A stretch of DNA of 64,000 bases from Sporisorium sorghi (GCA_023212695.1 JALCCG010000042.1:1-64000), one strand, 5' to 3'; shown: positions 18,478 through 27,887, counted from the first letter of the stretch. Notes: a model not told the origin generated them from the sequence alone. Numbers and translations are program-made.

Positions 18478-19311
18478 TTATTTAATGCCTGAATAAACAA
18501 ATGCCTTCACGATATGCTTCGAGCAAAACAAATACACAAGCAGGATAGGCACCACCAGAATGACGTTTCCGGCCATAATGATATGCCAGTTGCTGATGCC
18601 CTCCGTCTCCCGGAGCATGGCAATGCCCAAGGTCAACGGCCGGACAGCAGCCGAATCCGTCATGACGAGCGGCCAGAAATAATCATTCCAGTGACTGACA
18701 AAACTGAACAGCGCAATGGTAGCAAGTGCCGGCTTCGACATGGGGATCATAATTTTCCGCATAATTTTGAATTCATTGGCGTTATCAAGACGGGCCGCTT
18801 CGATAATCTCTTCCGGGATCTGCATGAAATATTGCCGCAGCAGGAAGATGCCAAAGGCATTCGAGATGAACGGTATGATCTGCGGCAGCAAGGTTTTGAC
18901 CAGGCCCCAGTCCGCCATCATCAGATACACCGGAATGAACGTAACCTGTCCCGGAATCATGAACGCCAGCAGAATCATGCCAAACAGCAGGGTTTTGCCA
19001 GGGAATTTGTATTTGGCAAAGGCATATGCAGCCGGAATCATGATCAGGAACTGCAGAACGATGATGGAACCCGTAACCACAACGGAGTTCTTAAAATAGG
19101 TCAGGAAAGGACCGGCATTCATGGCCTCCATGAAATTGCTCCATTGCGGCGAAGCCGGAATCCAGGTCGGCGGAAACGTCATCGTCTCCCGGAATGTCTG
19201 GAGCGAGGTGGAGATCATCCACAGAAACGGGAAGATAAAAATCATGAGAACCGCAGCCTTCAGTACATAGCCGAGCAGGATCCATACGGTTTTTAATTCA
19301 AAGGTCTTCAA
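18478..19311 (-). CDS. ugpE: UgpE-like ABC transporter permease
   Basis: This 277-residue permease begins MKTFELKTVWILLGYVLKA and has six membrane spans and the EAA loop EEIIEAARLDNANEFKIMRK. It starts with TTG, six to seven bases after AGGAGG, which decides the start. It forms the channel with the UgpA-like protein encoded just upstream. Confidence 0.88.
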   Translation of the reverse strand: MKTFELKTVWILLGYVLKAAVLMIFIFPFLWMISTSLQTFRETMTFPPTWIPASPQWSNFMEAMNAGPFLTYFKNSVVVTGSIIVLQFLIMIPAAYAFAKYKFPGKTLLFGMILLAFMIPGQVTFIPVYLMMADWGLVKTLLPQIIPFISNAFGIFLLRQYFMQIPEEIIEAARLDNANEFKIMRKIMIPMSKPALATIALFSFVSHWNDYFWPLVMTDSAAVRPLTLGIAMLRETEGISNWHIIMAGNVILVVPILLVYLFCSKHIVKAFVYSGIK

Positions 19312-19342
19312 ACTGTGCCTCCTTTCTGCATGGACGCGCCCT

Positions 19343-20221
19343 TTATTGATAGTGAACCTTCTTGGACAGCAGCCGGAAATAGATGAACGTCAGCAGACCG
19401 ATAATCGCCATGAGCACAACGCCGGTTGCTGCCGAGTACCCGATATTGGTCGTTCGGAAGCCGTATATGTAGTACACAAGCGTGGTTGTTGCATTGTTCG
19501 GTCCACCGCCTGTCATCACCTGAACCGTATCAAATACCTTGAAGGAACCAATCGTCATGATGATCAGGATAAAAAACAGCTGTGGCGAAATCATCGGCAA
19601 TGTGATTTTATAAAACACCTTGAACTTACTGGCGTTATCCAGCGCAGCCGCTTCATAAATGCTCGGCGAAATGCTCTGCAAGGCCGCTACGATAATCAGC
19701 GTGTAGTAGCCGATGGCCTGCCAGACCGATACGATAATAATCGAGATTAATGCTGTCTTGGAGCTTTGCAGCCATGCAGACGGCGGGAGCCCGACCAGCT
19801 TAAACACATAATTAAGCAGACCTTGATTCGGCTCCATCAGCCACAGCCACACCAGCGAGATCGATACGATGGATACGACATGAGGCGTGAAAATCCCGGC
19901 CTGAACGACGGAGTTGAAACGGCTTTTTTTGTTAAGCCATACCGCAATCAGCAGAGACAGCAGCATGGTCAATACCACAACGCCGGCTGTATAGATGGTG
20001 GTGTTCCAGAGCGCCTTGTAGAAATCGCCGCGGCCCAGAATCTGCGTGAAATTATCCCATCCGACAAACTTGCTCTTGTCTTTGTTCATCAGATTGTATT
20101 TGAACAAACTTAAGTAAATCAGATACCCTACCGGATACATCACGAACAGCATAATGCCCGCCATCGCCGGTGCGATCAGCACATAAGGTCTGAGCCCCTC
20201 CCATATTCGCTTCTTATCCAT
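19343..20221 (-). CDS. ugpA: UgpA-like ABC transporter permease
   Basis: This 292-residue permease begins [20 protein letters not shown] and has the EAA loop IYEAAALDNASKFKVFYKIT and the conserved MTGGGPNNATTTLVYYIY segment. Its start overlaps the end of the ATPase gene by eight bases, which indicates translational coupling. It belongs to the six-gene glycerophosphodiester operon running from 21269 to 15091. Confidence 0.88.
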   Translation of the reverse strand: MDKKRIWEGLRPYVLIAPAMAGIMLFVMYPVGYLIYLSLFKYNLMNKDKSKFVGWDNFTQILGRGDFYKALWNTTIYTAGVVVLTMLLSLLIAVWLNKKSRFNSVVQAGIFTPHVVSIVSISLVWLWLMEPNQGLLNYVFKLVGLPPSAWLQSSKTALISIIIVSVWQAIGYYTLIIVAALQSISPSIYEAAALDNASKFKVFYKITLPMISPQLFFILIIMTIGSFKVFDTVQVMTGGGPNNATTTLVYYIYGFRTTNIGYSAATGVVLMAIIGLLTFIYFRLLSKKVHYQ

Positions 20222-21269
20222 GTACCAGCCCTCTCAGCCGCTCCATGAACTCCCGGTAACGAGCATTCTGCTCCTCGACCCGCTTCTCGTCTGCACCGAA
20301 AAAAAACAATTTATCGGCTGGCACGCCGAGATAAACCTCCTGATCCACATGGAACTCATCTTCCAGGCACTTCACCATGAATGCCTGACCCTCCGTCGTT
20401 TTCACCTGATAAATGGTCTCGGCGCCCAGCATTTCACGCGTGATGATCTCACCCTTGGCCTTATAATGAAACGAGCCGGGCTCTGTACCAACCACGACAC
20501 TCTCCGGACGGAAGCCGAATGTTGTGTTATCGTTGCCAAGCGGCGCAATGTTCATCGGAGGAACCCCGATAAACTGTGCGGCAAACCGATTGCTGGGCTT
20601 GCGGTATACTATCTCCGGCGGCGCCTCCTGCTGAATGACGCCTTTGTTCATAAGCACGATGGTATCGGCCATCGACATCGCCTCTACCTGATCATGGGTC
20701 ACATACACAAAGGTCGTTCCGAGCTTCTTGTGCAGCTCAATCAGTTCAATCCGCATCTGAACCCGCAGTTTTGCATCCAGATTAGACAGCGGTTCATCCA
20801 TTAGGAATACCAACGGGTTCTTGACCATCGCCCGGGCTAACGCCACCCGCTGCCGCTGTCCGCCGGACAAGGTGGATGGCCTGCGGTCCAGGTAATCGTT
20901 CAATCCGACGGTTTCTCCAATGGTCTCTACCAGACGTGTCCGCTCCGCTTTGGGAACCTTGTTGTTCACAAGACCGAACTCGATATTCTCGCGGACCGAC
21001 ATGGTCGGATAGATCGCATAGTTCTGAAATACCATGGCCACGCCACGTTTACCCGGTGCAATCCGTGTAACGTCCTGACCATTAATGAGAACGGAACCGG
21101 AGGTTTGAGGATCAATGCCCGCAATCATCCGCAGGAGCGTGGTTTTTCCGCACCCTGACGGACCTACCAATACGGTGAATTTTCCATCCTCAATCGTTAG
21201 ATCCAAATTCTGAATGACGGGTTGACGATCAAACCACTTGCTTACTTTCACAAATTCAATAGATGCCAA
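20214..21269 (-). CDS. ugpC: UgpC/MsmX-like ABC transporter ATPase
   Basis: This 351-residue ATPase has Walker A GPSGCGKT (36-43), the signature LSGGQRQR (134-141), Walker B FLMDEP (155-160) and a C-terminal TOBE-like regulatory domain from about residue 235. The TTG start follows GAGGGGGA. It is the first gene of the Ugp-like operon. It is also the only sugar-importer ATPase in the window, whereas two other importers have none. It may therefore energise more than one transporter, or a separate MsmX may do so elsewhere in the genome. Confidence 0.92.
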   Translation of the reverse strand: MASIEFVKVSKWFDRQPVIQNLDLTIEDGKFTVLVGPSGCGKTTLLRMIAGIDPQTSGSVLINGQDVTRIAPGKRGVAMVFQNYAIYPTMSVRENIEFGLVNNKVPKAERTRLVETIGETVGLNDYLDRRPSTLSGGQRQRVALARAMVKNPLVFLMDEPLSNLDAKLRVQMRIELIELHKKLGTTFVYVTHDQVEAMSMADTIVLMNKGVIQQEAPPEIVYRKPSNRFAAQFIGVPPMNIAPLGNDNTTFGFRPESVVVGTEPGSFHYKAKGEIITREMLGAETIYQVKTTEGQAFMVKCLEDEFHVDQEVYLGVPADKLFFFGADEKRVEEQNARYREFMERLRGLVHG

Positions 21270-21633
21270 GAGCGGTCCCCCTCACGAAAATGTAATGATG
21301 CTATCATGACAAGCAAATAATGAACAGAAATCATTAAAATGAAAACCTTTACATGCTCTCGATAATAAATACGCATTAAATGCACATGTAATGATCATTT
21401 TTGTTCATTTTTATTTAGTTTGATTGTAGATCTGCAGTATTAGGGGAGTGTTAGGCCTTCGTACGGATTTTGTAAATTCGCATGGCACCAAGGGATTTAA
21501 CATGGCGTTAACATAGTGAGGGTAAACTGTAGAGACATGGAATCCATAAGCATAAAAGAGCAAAAGTGCGCATTGTATGTACAAACGCATCTAATGAACT
21601 CATGGTCCTAAATAGGAAGGGAGATATCATCGA
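21270..21633. promoter_or_regulatory. divergent promoter region between the ugp-like operon and its DeoR regulator
   Basis: This AT-rich 364-base region has no gene. AATGAACA at 21319-21326 and TGTTCATT at 21402-21409 form a long-spaced inverted pair, and AATGATCATT at 21390-21399 is a perfect palindrome beside the second arm. These are candidate operators for the adjacent DeoR-type regulator. No strong -35/-10 pair was fixed by eye. Confidence 0.45.
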
Positions 21634-22395
21634 TTGCTGGCACATGAACGAAAGAAAAGAATCATTGATTATGTAAGACAATACCGTACGGCAACGGTTG
21701 CTGCACTGGCATCGGAATTCGGCGTTCATACGGCCACCATCCGCCGGGATCTGGCGGAGATTGAACAGGAAGGCGCTTTAAAGCGTACGCACGGCGGCGT
21801 CATCATGGAGCAATGGACGCATAACGAGCCATCATTTAATGAACGAACCAACTTTCACCGGGATGAGAAGATTCGGATTGGCCAGCTCGCGGCATCACTA
21901 GTGGAGGACGGAGAAAATATCATCATTGATTCGGGGACAACCACCCTTCATATTGCTACACATCTGGTACACCGCTCCGACATTACCGTCATTACCAACG
22001 ACATGAACGTGGCTGTCGAACTTCGCGATGCTCCAGGCATCAAGGTTATTCTGACCGGCGGGGAACTCTACCCGTCCAGCTATATGCTGAATGGCATGTT
22101 CACCGATCATGTGCTGAAATCACTGCATGTGGAAAAAGCGTTCATCGGGACCCCTGCCCTGCATCCGCAGTATGGCTTAATGCACCCGGAGGCACTGCTC
22201 GTCCCGGCCAAGCAGAGCATGATTCAGGCTGCCGGTGAAATCGTTGTTGTCACGGACCACAGCAAGATTGGCAAGCTGTCCCTGCACACCGTTGCACCCA
22301 ACAGCGCTATCCACACCCTTGTAACCGGCGCTTCGGCATCCGACTCGGATATTAAGCCGTTTCAAGAACGGGGCATCACGGTATACCGGGCTTAA
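21634..22395 (+). CDS. DeoR/GlpR-family transcriptional regulator
   Basis: This 253-residue regulator has the DeoR N-terminal helix-turn-helix (VAALASEFGVHTATIRRDLAEIEQ, residues 20-43) followed by ALKRTHGG, and a C-terminal sugar-phosphate isomerase-like sensor domain with IIDSGTTTLHIA. The TTG start follows AGGAAGGGAGA. Family members are released from DNA by phosphorylated intermediates. Being divergent from the ugp-like operon, it probably represses it and senses a glycerol or triose phosphate. That assignment is contextual. Confidence 0.88.
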   Translation: MLAHERKKRIIDYVRQYRTATVAALASEFGVHTATIRRDLAEIEQEGALKRTHGGVIMEQWTHNEPSFNERTNFHRDEKIRIGQLAASLVEDGENIIIDSGTTTLHIATHLVHRSDITVITNDMNVAVELRDAPGIKVILTGGELYPSSYMLNGMFTDHVLKSLHVEKAFIGTPALHPQYGLMHPEALLVPAKQSMIQAAGEIVVVTDHSKIGKLSLHTVAPNSAIHTLVTGASASDSDIKPFQERGITVYRA

Positions 22396-22436
22396 GGATG
22401 GTTTCCTTCTGGTTTACCTGTGAAAAACACAAAAAA

Positions 22437-22452
22437 GCACCCGTATGGGTGC
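22437..22452 (-). terminator. terminator of the GAF histidine kinase gene
   Basis: On the - strand GCACCC-ATAC-GGGTGC is followed by TTTTTT. It lies 51 bases past the kinase stop. Confidence 0.85.
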
Positions 22453-22459
22453 CCTGATT

Positions 22460-22482
22460 AAGCTGCTGCCAGCCAGCAGCTT
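22460..22482 (+). terminator. terminator of the DeoR-type gene
   Basis: AAGCTGCTG pairs with CAGCAGCTT, followed by a T-rich tail TCCTATTTTATT on the + strand. It forms a convergent pair with the hairpin at 22437-22452. Confidence 0.75.
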
Positions 22483-22502
22483 TCCTATTTTATTATTATG
22501 AA

Positions 22503-23732
22503 TCATGTATTTACCGGTTCCATCATGCCTATTAAAGGGATTGTAAAGGTAAAACATGCTCCTTCGCCAGAAGTCTCCTCCAGCCAGATTCGACCATTCA
22601 TTAGCTCCGCCAGCTGTTTGCAGATCGACAGGCCAAGACCCGTTCCGGTGTATTCCCTGGTCACTTCAGCATGGTGGGCTTGAGAGAAGGACTTGAACAA
22701 GCGATGTCTCCGGTCAGCCGGAATGCCAATTCCCGTATCTCGAACGGATATCTTGATGGCTTGCGTTTCTGGAGAGATTCCAACAACGACCGATACCTCT
22801 CCTTCACTTGTGAACTTGATGGCGTTGGAGATCAAATTGATGAGCACCTGCCTAATCTTATTGGCGTCTGCTGTCACCTTCTCAGGCACTTCATCGCCAA
22901 TAACGACGTGGAGTCGGATCCCCTTACGCTGCACGTCATTCATAAACAAACAGGTCACCTGCTTCATCAGCGGACGGAGGTAAAACGGCTCCATAACCAG
23001 CTCCATCTTGGTATTCTCAACCTTGGAATACTCCAGGATATGTTCGATCATGGAGAGAAGCGATTCACTGCTCTGCTCAATCAGCTCCACGTATTCCCTC
23101 TGCTCCTCATCAAGCGAGGTCAACTGCAGCAATGCCGACATCCCCATAATCCCGTTCATCGGAGTGCGGATTTCATGACTCATCACGGCCAGCAGCTCTG
23201 ACTTCTCTTGCAAAATTCGGTCGTTCTCATCTTCCATCTTCTTCAATTCACCGATGGTGGACTCCAATTCAAGCATATCTCCAAAGAATGCCGAGAGTGA
23301 CAGCAGCAAATCGATATCCTCTTGGCTGTACTCGTAAAAGTTATGATCGAAAGCACACAAAGAGCCATAAATCTCGCCCGAGCTTGTAACGATCGGAACG
23401 CCCATAAACGAGCATCCGCCAACAAACCGCGTGGCATCCATGTCCTTGGTCAACGCATGCGTCAAATTATTCGGTATCACGAGCGGTCCTTCCGATTTCT
23501 CAATAACAAGATGACAATAGGAATCTTCATTCGCTACGATCAAGCCTTCCTCAAGCATAATCGTTTCCCGGTTAAACGATTTCAAAACGGTTGTTGTATG
23601 CCGGTCGTTCAGTGCAATGCAGAAGGTATTGGCCTGCATTAATCGGCTGGAAGTCTGGATCACTCTAGCTGCAGAATCATATAATTTCGTGGATATTACG
23701 GTCAGTACATCTACATAATCCGTCTTTAACAT
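22503..23732 (-). CDS. soluble GAF-domain hybrid-type sensor histidine kinase (orphan)
   Basis: This 409-residue kinase has no membrane segment. Residues about 10-155 form a GAF-like sensor (GCSFMGVPIVTSSGEIYGSLCAFD), then a short coiled linker, the phosphoacceptor His186 in MSHEIRTPMNG and a full ATPase domain with NLISNAIKFT, DTGIGIP and GTGLGLSI. It resembles kinase cores of hybrid sensors but has no receiver domain. No response regulator adjoins it. It probably senses a cytoplasmic small molecule or redox state and phosphorylates a regulator encoded elsewhere. Confidence 0.88.
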   Translation of the reverse strand: MLKTDYVDVLTVISTKLYDSAARVIQTSSRLMQANTFCIALNDRHTTTVLKSFNRETIMLEEGLIVANEDSYCHLVIEKSEGPLVIPNNLTHALTKDMDATRFVGGCSFMGVPIVTSSGEIYGSLCAFDHNFYEYSQEDIDLLLSLSAFFGDMLELESTIGELKKMEDENDRILQEKSELLAVMSHEIRTPMNGIMGMSALLQLTSLDEEQREYVELIEQSSESLLSMIEHILEYSKVENTKMELVMEPFYLRPLMKQVTCLFMNDVQRKGIRLHVVIGDEVPEKVTADANKIRQVLINLISNAIKFTSEGEVSVVVGISPETQAIKISVRDTGIGIPADRRHRLFKSFSQAHHAEVTREYTGTGLGLSICKQLAELMNGRIWLEETSGEGACFTFTIPLIGMMEPVNT

Positions 23733-23828
23733 GATTCTCCTCTCGTTCTAACAAAATGCCGCCTTCTTACCTTCATATCATAGCATTCTCATAACAAAAG
23801 TAAAGTTTGGCCGTTTCTGCCATTGCAT

Positions 23829-23861
23829 AAAAAAGATCCGGCAGTCATAGGACGCCGGATC
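23829..23861 (-). terminator. terminator of the LPMO gene
   Basis: GATCCGGC and GCCGGATC form the stem. On the - strand it ends in TTTTTT, 16 bases after the stop codon. Confidence 0.9.
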
Positions 23862-23876
23862 CTCTCGTACTGTTGG

Positions 23877-24914
23877 TTAAGGAATTACCTTCCATACTTC
23901 GGCAGATCCAGGAGTTTCACCTTGTGTCCACCATTTCGCTTCATAGTTCACGCCATTGTGGCTGACTTTATTGCCGCCGACATAAACGGCTGTTGCACTC
24001 CAAGCCGGGTAGGCCGTAGAGCCTCCGGACGTTGACACCGTAAGCGGCGCCGATGCGGTGGATTTGCTGCCTGAGCTGTTAACAGCTACCACAGTATACG
24101 TATAAGACGTGCCTGCAGTTAAACCTGTATTGTTGTAAGACGTTGTAGTGGATGTACCCACAAGCGTTCCGTTACGGTAGATTTCATAGCTGGAAGCCCC
24201 TGTGGAAGCTGTCCAGGCCAAGGAAACGCTGCTGCTTGTTTGGGATGGGGAAGTCAGTCCCGTCGGTGCCGGTACGCCTGGATTCGGAGTTCCGCCGCCG
24301 CCACCGAAGTCTACATCGATCGCGTTATAGAAAGCATTAGGTGTATCAGCTACTTCCCATACAGCCAGGATTACATGGTATCCGGACTTAGCAGGGACGT
24401 TACAAGTGGAAGCATAGTTTGTCGGAGGTTTAGCACCGCCGTAGTCAATGGAGCAGAAAGGCGTCAGATCAAAGGAAACTCTGCTCAGTGGAGCATTTTG
24501 ATTCCAGCCGTCTTTCGTAATGTAGTATTTCCAGCTTGCCGTGGCATGGTTGGCTGTCAAATGCCATTGGAACGTTTTGGTTCCCGGGGTAATGCTTACT
24601 TTGCTCCAGCGTGTTGCAGATTGCTCATCAAGTTTAGGGAACACACCGCCTGCACTGGCGATTTTGCCATCAGCAGGACCAGCGTTTGGCCAGCCCTTAG
24701 GGGCTTCCAAACTTTGCGGCTCATACACGATTGCCCCGCAATCGGTGTTTTGCCCCTGCTTACACAGAATGGCACGGCTTCCCGGAGAATCGACATACCC
24801 GTGGGCAAAAGCCTTATCTGCAAATAAAACCATGAATAAAGCCATCAATAACATCGTGGAACCAGCAATAATCAGATTTTTGAGCCAAGCTTTGTTCGGC
24901 AAACTTAAAGTCAT
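23877..24914 (-). CDS. secreted AA10 lytic polysaccharide monooxygenase with FnIII and CBM5/12 domains
   Basis: This 345-residue protein has a signal peptide cut after ADKAFA, so mature His1 (residue 38, HGYVDSPGSR) is the first copper ligand. The second histidine-brace residue is His123 (TANHATASW), and FYNAIDVDF supplies the axial aromatic. The AA10 domain spans about 38-204, then a glycine linker, a fibronectin III domain (about 216-297) and a C-terminal chitin-binding CBM5/12 (about 302-345, aromatic-rich WSATAVYVGG and WWTQGETPG). It oxidatively cleaves crystalline chitin, or possibly cellulose. AGGAGGAAATATTGT precedes the ATG, and no partner chitinase is nearby. Confidence 0.93.
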   Translation of the reverse strand: MTLSLPNKAWLKNLIIAGSTMLLMALFMVLFADKAFAHGYVDSPGSRAILCKQGQNTDCGAIVYEPQSLEAPKGWPNAGPADGKIASAGGVFPKLDEQSATRWSKVSITPGTKTFQWHLTANHATASWKYYITKDGWNQNAPLSRVSFDLTPFCSIDYGGAKPPTNYASTCNVPAKSGYHVILAVWEVADTPNAFYNAIDVDFGGGGGTPNPGVPAPTGLTSPSQTSSSVSLAWTASTGASSYEIYRNGTLVGTSTTTSYNNTGLTAGTSYTYTVVAVNSSGSKSTASAPLTVSTSGGSTAYPAWSATAVYVGGNKVSHNGVNYEAKWWTQGETPGSAEVWKVIP

Positions 24915-25210
24915 ACAATATTTCCTCCTCTTTAATGTTGAATTTATAATTAAAGCGTTTCCACAACCTCCGGGCTGCGCTTCCCACCTCCCTTCATTTA
25001 GACAAGTGCTGCGATCTGAATGGACTGAACTTGGAGATATAATCAAAAAGCGAATGTCCAAGCTTTACCAGTACTATAATTATTTTAAAGCATATGGAAT
25101 CGGTATCCCATAATACTAATCAACGATTTATTACACATATCAATGAAATTGGATAAATATGTAACTTGTTATGTAATGAAAAAGCGCATTTTTTGCTGAA
25201 AAAGATCACA
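24915..25210. other. upstream region of the LPMO gene
   Basis: This AT-rich non-coding region contains a TATAAA-like -10 on the - strand at 24943-24948 and, just upstream, AAAGCGTTTCC at 24952-24962. That resembles a catabolite-responsive element with two or three mismatches. No gene is seen. Confidence 0.35.
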
Positions 25211-25244
25211 AAAAAAGCATGCCTCCCATAAGGATTCATGCTTT
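25211..25244 (-). terminator. terminator of the small conserved-helix gene
   Basis: AAAGCATG at 25214-25221 pairs with CATGCTTT at 25237-25244. On the - strand it is followed by a run of seven T. Confidence 0.8.
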
Positions 25245-25292
25245 GTTCCAAATATGCAGTCCATTCGTACTGCCGGGCAGAACGGAACGGCA

Positions 25293-25610
25293 TTATTCGA
25301 CTCCGTCCTTAAAGTGCTTCTTGTAATGTTTATCGCCTTTGTGCTCCAAATCCTCAATGGTAAGCTCCAGGGTATGCACAATCTGTTCCTTGACCTGATT
25401 CAACGTGTCAAAATACACATGCTCCTCCGTCCCTACGATACGCGTACCACTAAGTGCCTGAACGGCCTGGTAGACCCGGTGCTGTTCGGCCAAATCATCG
25501 ACTGCCTTCAGTGTATGTTTCATCTGAAGAAACAGGTCTTTATGGTGCTGGGTGGTTAAACGCTTCTCAAGCTCTTCGATTCGGGCATTCACAGCAGATC
25601 TCCCCTTCAT
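25293..25610 (-). CDS. small helical protein of unknown function
   Basis: This 105-residue hydrophilic protein starts MKGRSAVNARIEELEKRLTT and appears almost wholly alpha-helical, with a basic, histidine-containing C-terminal end (HKGDKHYKKHFKDG). I do not recognise the family. An in-frame TTG at 25655 would add 15 residues, and neither start has a strong ribosome site. It is divergent from the malic enzyme gene and has its own terminator, which supports it being real. Confidence 0.6.
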   Translation of the reverse strand: MKGRSAVNARIEELEKRLTTQHHKDLFLQMKHTLKAVDDLAEQHRVYQAVQALSGTRIVGTEEHVYFDTLNQVKEQIVHTLELTIEDLEHKGDKHYKKHFKDGVE

Positions 25611-25796
25611 ATTATGATGCTTCCGATTATACTTTGTGCGATCGTCTTTTTCCAATAAATTCTTCTTATATATATCACGGTTTCTTGGTTGCTAAACAGG
25701 AAATCGCCCCCTGCTCAGCGAACTATGATAACGTTAACATTCTGCACAATTACATACCTTGGCATTACAAAAATGATCAAACATTTGGAGGTAGCA

Positions 25797-27212
25797 ATGG
25801 AAAACAACGGACTCGGCGGAAAAAGCATCATCCTCAGGCTGGAAATGAATACTCAAGAGATTAAATTCGGTCAGGTCGCATCCGCGATATTCGAAGCTGG
25901 AGGAGACATGGTCGCTATCGACGTCATTCAAGCGAGCGGCAACATCACCGTGCGGGATATTACCATTACGGTAACGGACAGCGTTGATATCGGCAAGATC
26001 ACAAATAGCGTGAAGGAATTAAAAGGGGTTCGTCTCGTCAACGTTTCAGACCGTACATTCCTGCTTCATCTCGGCGGCAAAATTGAGACCCAGCCGAAAA
26101 TTCCGATTCAAAACCGGGATGATCTATCCCGTGTCTATACACCAGATGTTGCCCGGGTGTGTACAGCCATTCAGGAGGACCCGAAAAAAGCCTTCACACT
26201 GACGATTAAAAGAAATACGGTGGCTGTTATTTCGGACGGCAGCGCAGTACTCGGTTTGGGGAATATCGGCCCTTATGCGGCCATGCCGGTCATGGAAGGG
26301 AAATCCATGCTATTCAAGCAGTTTGCCGGCGTAGACTCCTTCCCCATCTGTCTGGATACTCAGGATACGGAAGAGATCATCGCTTGCATCAAAGCTTTGG
26401 CTCCGGCTTTTGGCGGCATTAATCTGGAGGACATCTCCTCCCCTCGCTGCTTCGAGATTGAGCAAAGACTGCGCGATGAGCTGGATATTCCGGTATTCCA
26501 CGATGATCAGCACGGTACAGCAGTCGTTCTGTATGCCGCACTCATCAATTCCCTGAAAATTGTCGGCAAATCGATTGATAACGTCAGAGTGGTGGTGTGC
26601 GGCATCGGCGCGGCTGGTATAGCATGCAGCAAAATCCTGATGTCGGCCGGCGTTAAGGACATCATCGGTGTCGACCGCGAAGGCGCCCTGGTTGCAGGGA
26701 AGGAATACGGCAATAAGATGTGGCAATGGTATGCCGAGCATACGAATCCGAATAAGGTTGAAGGTACTTTACGCGAGGTGATTCAAGGCGCCGACGTGTT
26801 CATTGGACTCTCTGCCGGCGGTCTGCTGCGCCGCGAGGACGTACAAGCCATGGCCGAGAATCCGATTGTGTTTGCGATGGCAAACCCTACGCCGGAGATC
26901 AGACCCGAAGAGGTGGAAGATATCGTCGGGGTGATCGCAACCGGGCGTTCGGATTATCCGAACCAAATTAATAATGTCCTCTGCTTCCCGGGTATTTTCC
27001 GTGCTGCTCTTGACTGCAGAGCGACCACGATTAATGAGGAAATGAAGCTGGCGGCCGCCGAAGCCATTGCATCGGCCGTATCGGACGAGGAACGCAATCC
27101 ATCCTATATCATTCCTAGCGTCTTCAACCAGAACGTTGTAAAAGCCATACGTGATCTTGTCGTAAAAGCCGCCGTCAAAACCGGCGTAGCCCGGAGAATC
27201 CCGCGTGAATAA
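25797..27212 (+). CDS. NAD-type malic enzyme with N-terminal ACT domain
   Basis: This 471-residue enzyme decarboxylates malate to pyruvate. An ACT regulatory domain occupies about residues 1-85 (SIILRLEMNTQEIKFGQ...). The catalytic part has YTPDVARVC, the metal-binding HDDQHGTA, the Rossmann loop VCGIGAAGIACSKIL and AMANPTPEI. ATG at 25797 is set by TTGGAGGT; longer readings have no ribosome site. The last eight bases overlap a methyltransferase gene. The ACT domain suggests amino-acid or small-molecule feedback. It is cytoplasmic. Confidence 0.92.
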   Translation: MENNGLGGKSIILRLEMNTQEIKFGQVASAIFEAGGDMVAIDVIQASGNITVRDITITVTDSVDIGKITNSVKELKGVRLVNVSDRTFLLHLGGKIETQPKIPIQNRDDLSRVYTPDVARVCTAIQEDPKKAFTLTIKRNTVAVISDGSAVLGLGNIGPYAAMPVMEGKSMLFKQFAGVDSFPICLDTQDTEEIIACIKALAPAFGGINLEDISSPRCFEIEQRLRDELDIPVFHDDQHGTAVVLYAALINSLKIVGKSIDNVRVVVCGIGAAGIACSKILMSAGVKDIIGVDREGALVAGKEYGNKMWQWYAEHTNPNKVEGTLREVIQGADVFIGLSAGGLLRREDVQAMAENPIVFAMANPTPEIRPEEVEDIVGVIATGRSDYPNQINNVLCFPGIFRAALDCRATTINEEMKLAAAEAIASAVSDEERNPSYIIPSVFNQNVVKAIRDLVVKAAVKTGVARRIPRE

Positions 27213-27810
27213 GAATTCCCTCATCCGGAAGTTCAACAAGCAGGCTGCTCGATATGAGAGGAATACAAGACAGCGCAGCCTCGGTGAATGGAGACAACGG
27301 CTTCTTCAGAATGTCGAGGGACATGTGCTTGAAGTCGCTGTTGGCGCCGGTGCCAACTTCCCCTTTTATAATAGAAGCAAGGTGGACGTAACGGCAGTCG
27401 ATTTCAGTCCCGAGATGTTAAGCCGGGCACGGCAGATGGCCTCCGAACTTGGCATCCAGGCGACTTTCCAGGAGCAGGACATCGAGACGCTGGAGCTTCC
27501 GGAACGGTCTTTTGACTGCGTGGTCTCTACCCTTTCATTGTGCGGTTATAAAGATCCGGTCAAAGCACTCAATCAAATCAACCGCTGGGCGAAACCCGGC
27601 GGCCGCATTTACCTGCTGGAGCATGGCATGAGCACGAACCGGCTGCTCGGCTATGCGCAGCATCTGCTCAATCCGGCGGCACGGCGGATATCCGGCTGTC
27701 ATTATAATCGGGATATGATCGAGATCGTGGATGCCTCGGCGCTGAAGGTCGTTAAGACAGAACGCTACTGGAACGGCATTATCCACCTGATCTGGGCGCA
27801 AGCAACCTGA
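27205..27810 (+). CDS. class I SAM-dependent methyltransferase
   Basis: This 201-residue protein has the SAM-binding motif I VLEVAVGAGANFPFY, the acidic motif AVDFSPEML and a post-motif segment, CVVSTLSLCGYKDPVKAL. It resembles UbiE/Coq5-type and METTL7-like small-molecule methyltransferases. The GTG start lies inside the malic enzyme gene (eight-base overlap) with CGGAGAA upstream, so it is translationally coupled. The substrate is unknown, and the link to malic enzyme is positional only. Confidence 0.85.
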   Translation: MNKNSLIRKFNKQAARYERNTRQRSLGEWRQRLLQNVEGHVLEVAVGAGANFPFYNRSKVDVTAVDFSPEMLSRARQMASELGIQATFQEQDIETLELPERSFDCVVSTLSLCGYKDPVKALNQINRWAKPGGRIYLLEHGMSTNRLLGYAQHLLNPAARRISGCHYNRDMIEIVDASALKVVKTERYWNGIIHLIWAQAT

Positions 27811-27887
27811 CCTTTTCATTCATTCATTTGAACCTGTCTGCATAGTTTTAACGTGAGCTCTTATTAATTGATCTGGAGGAACTTGTT

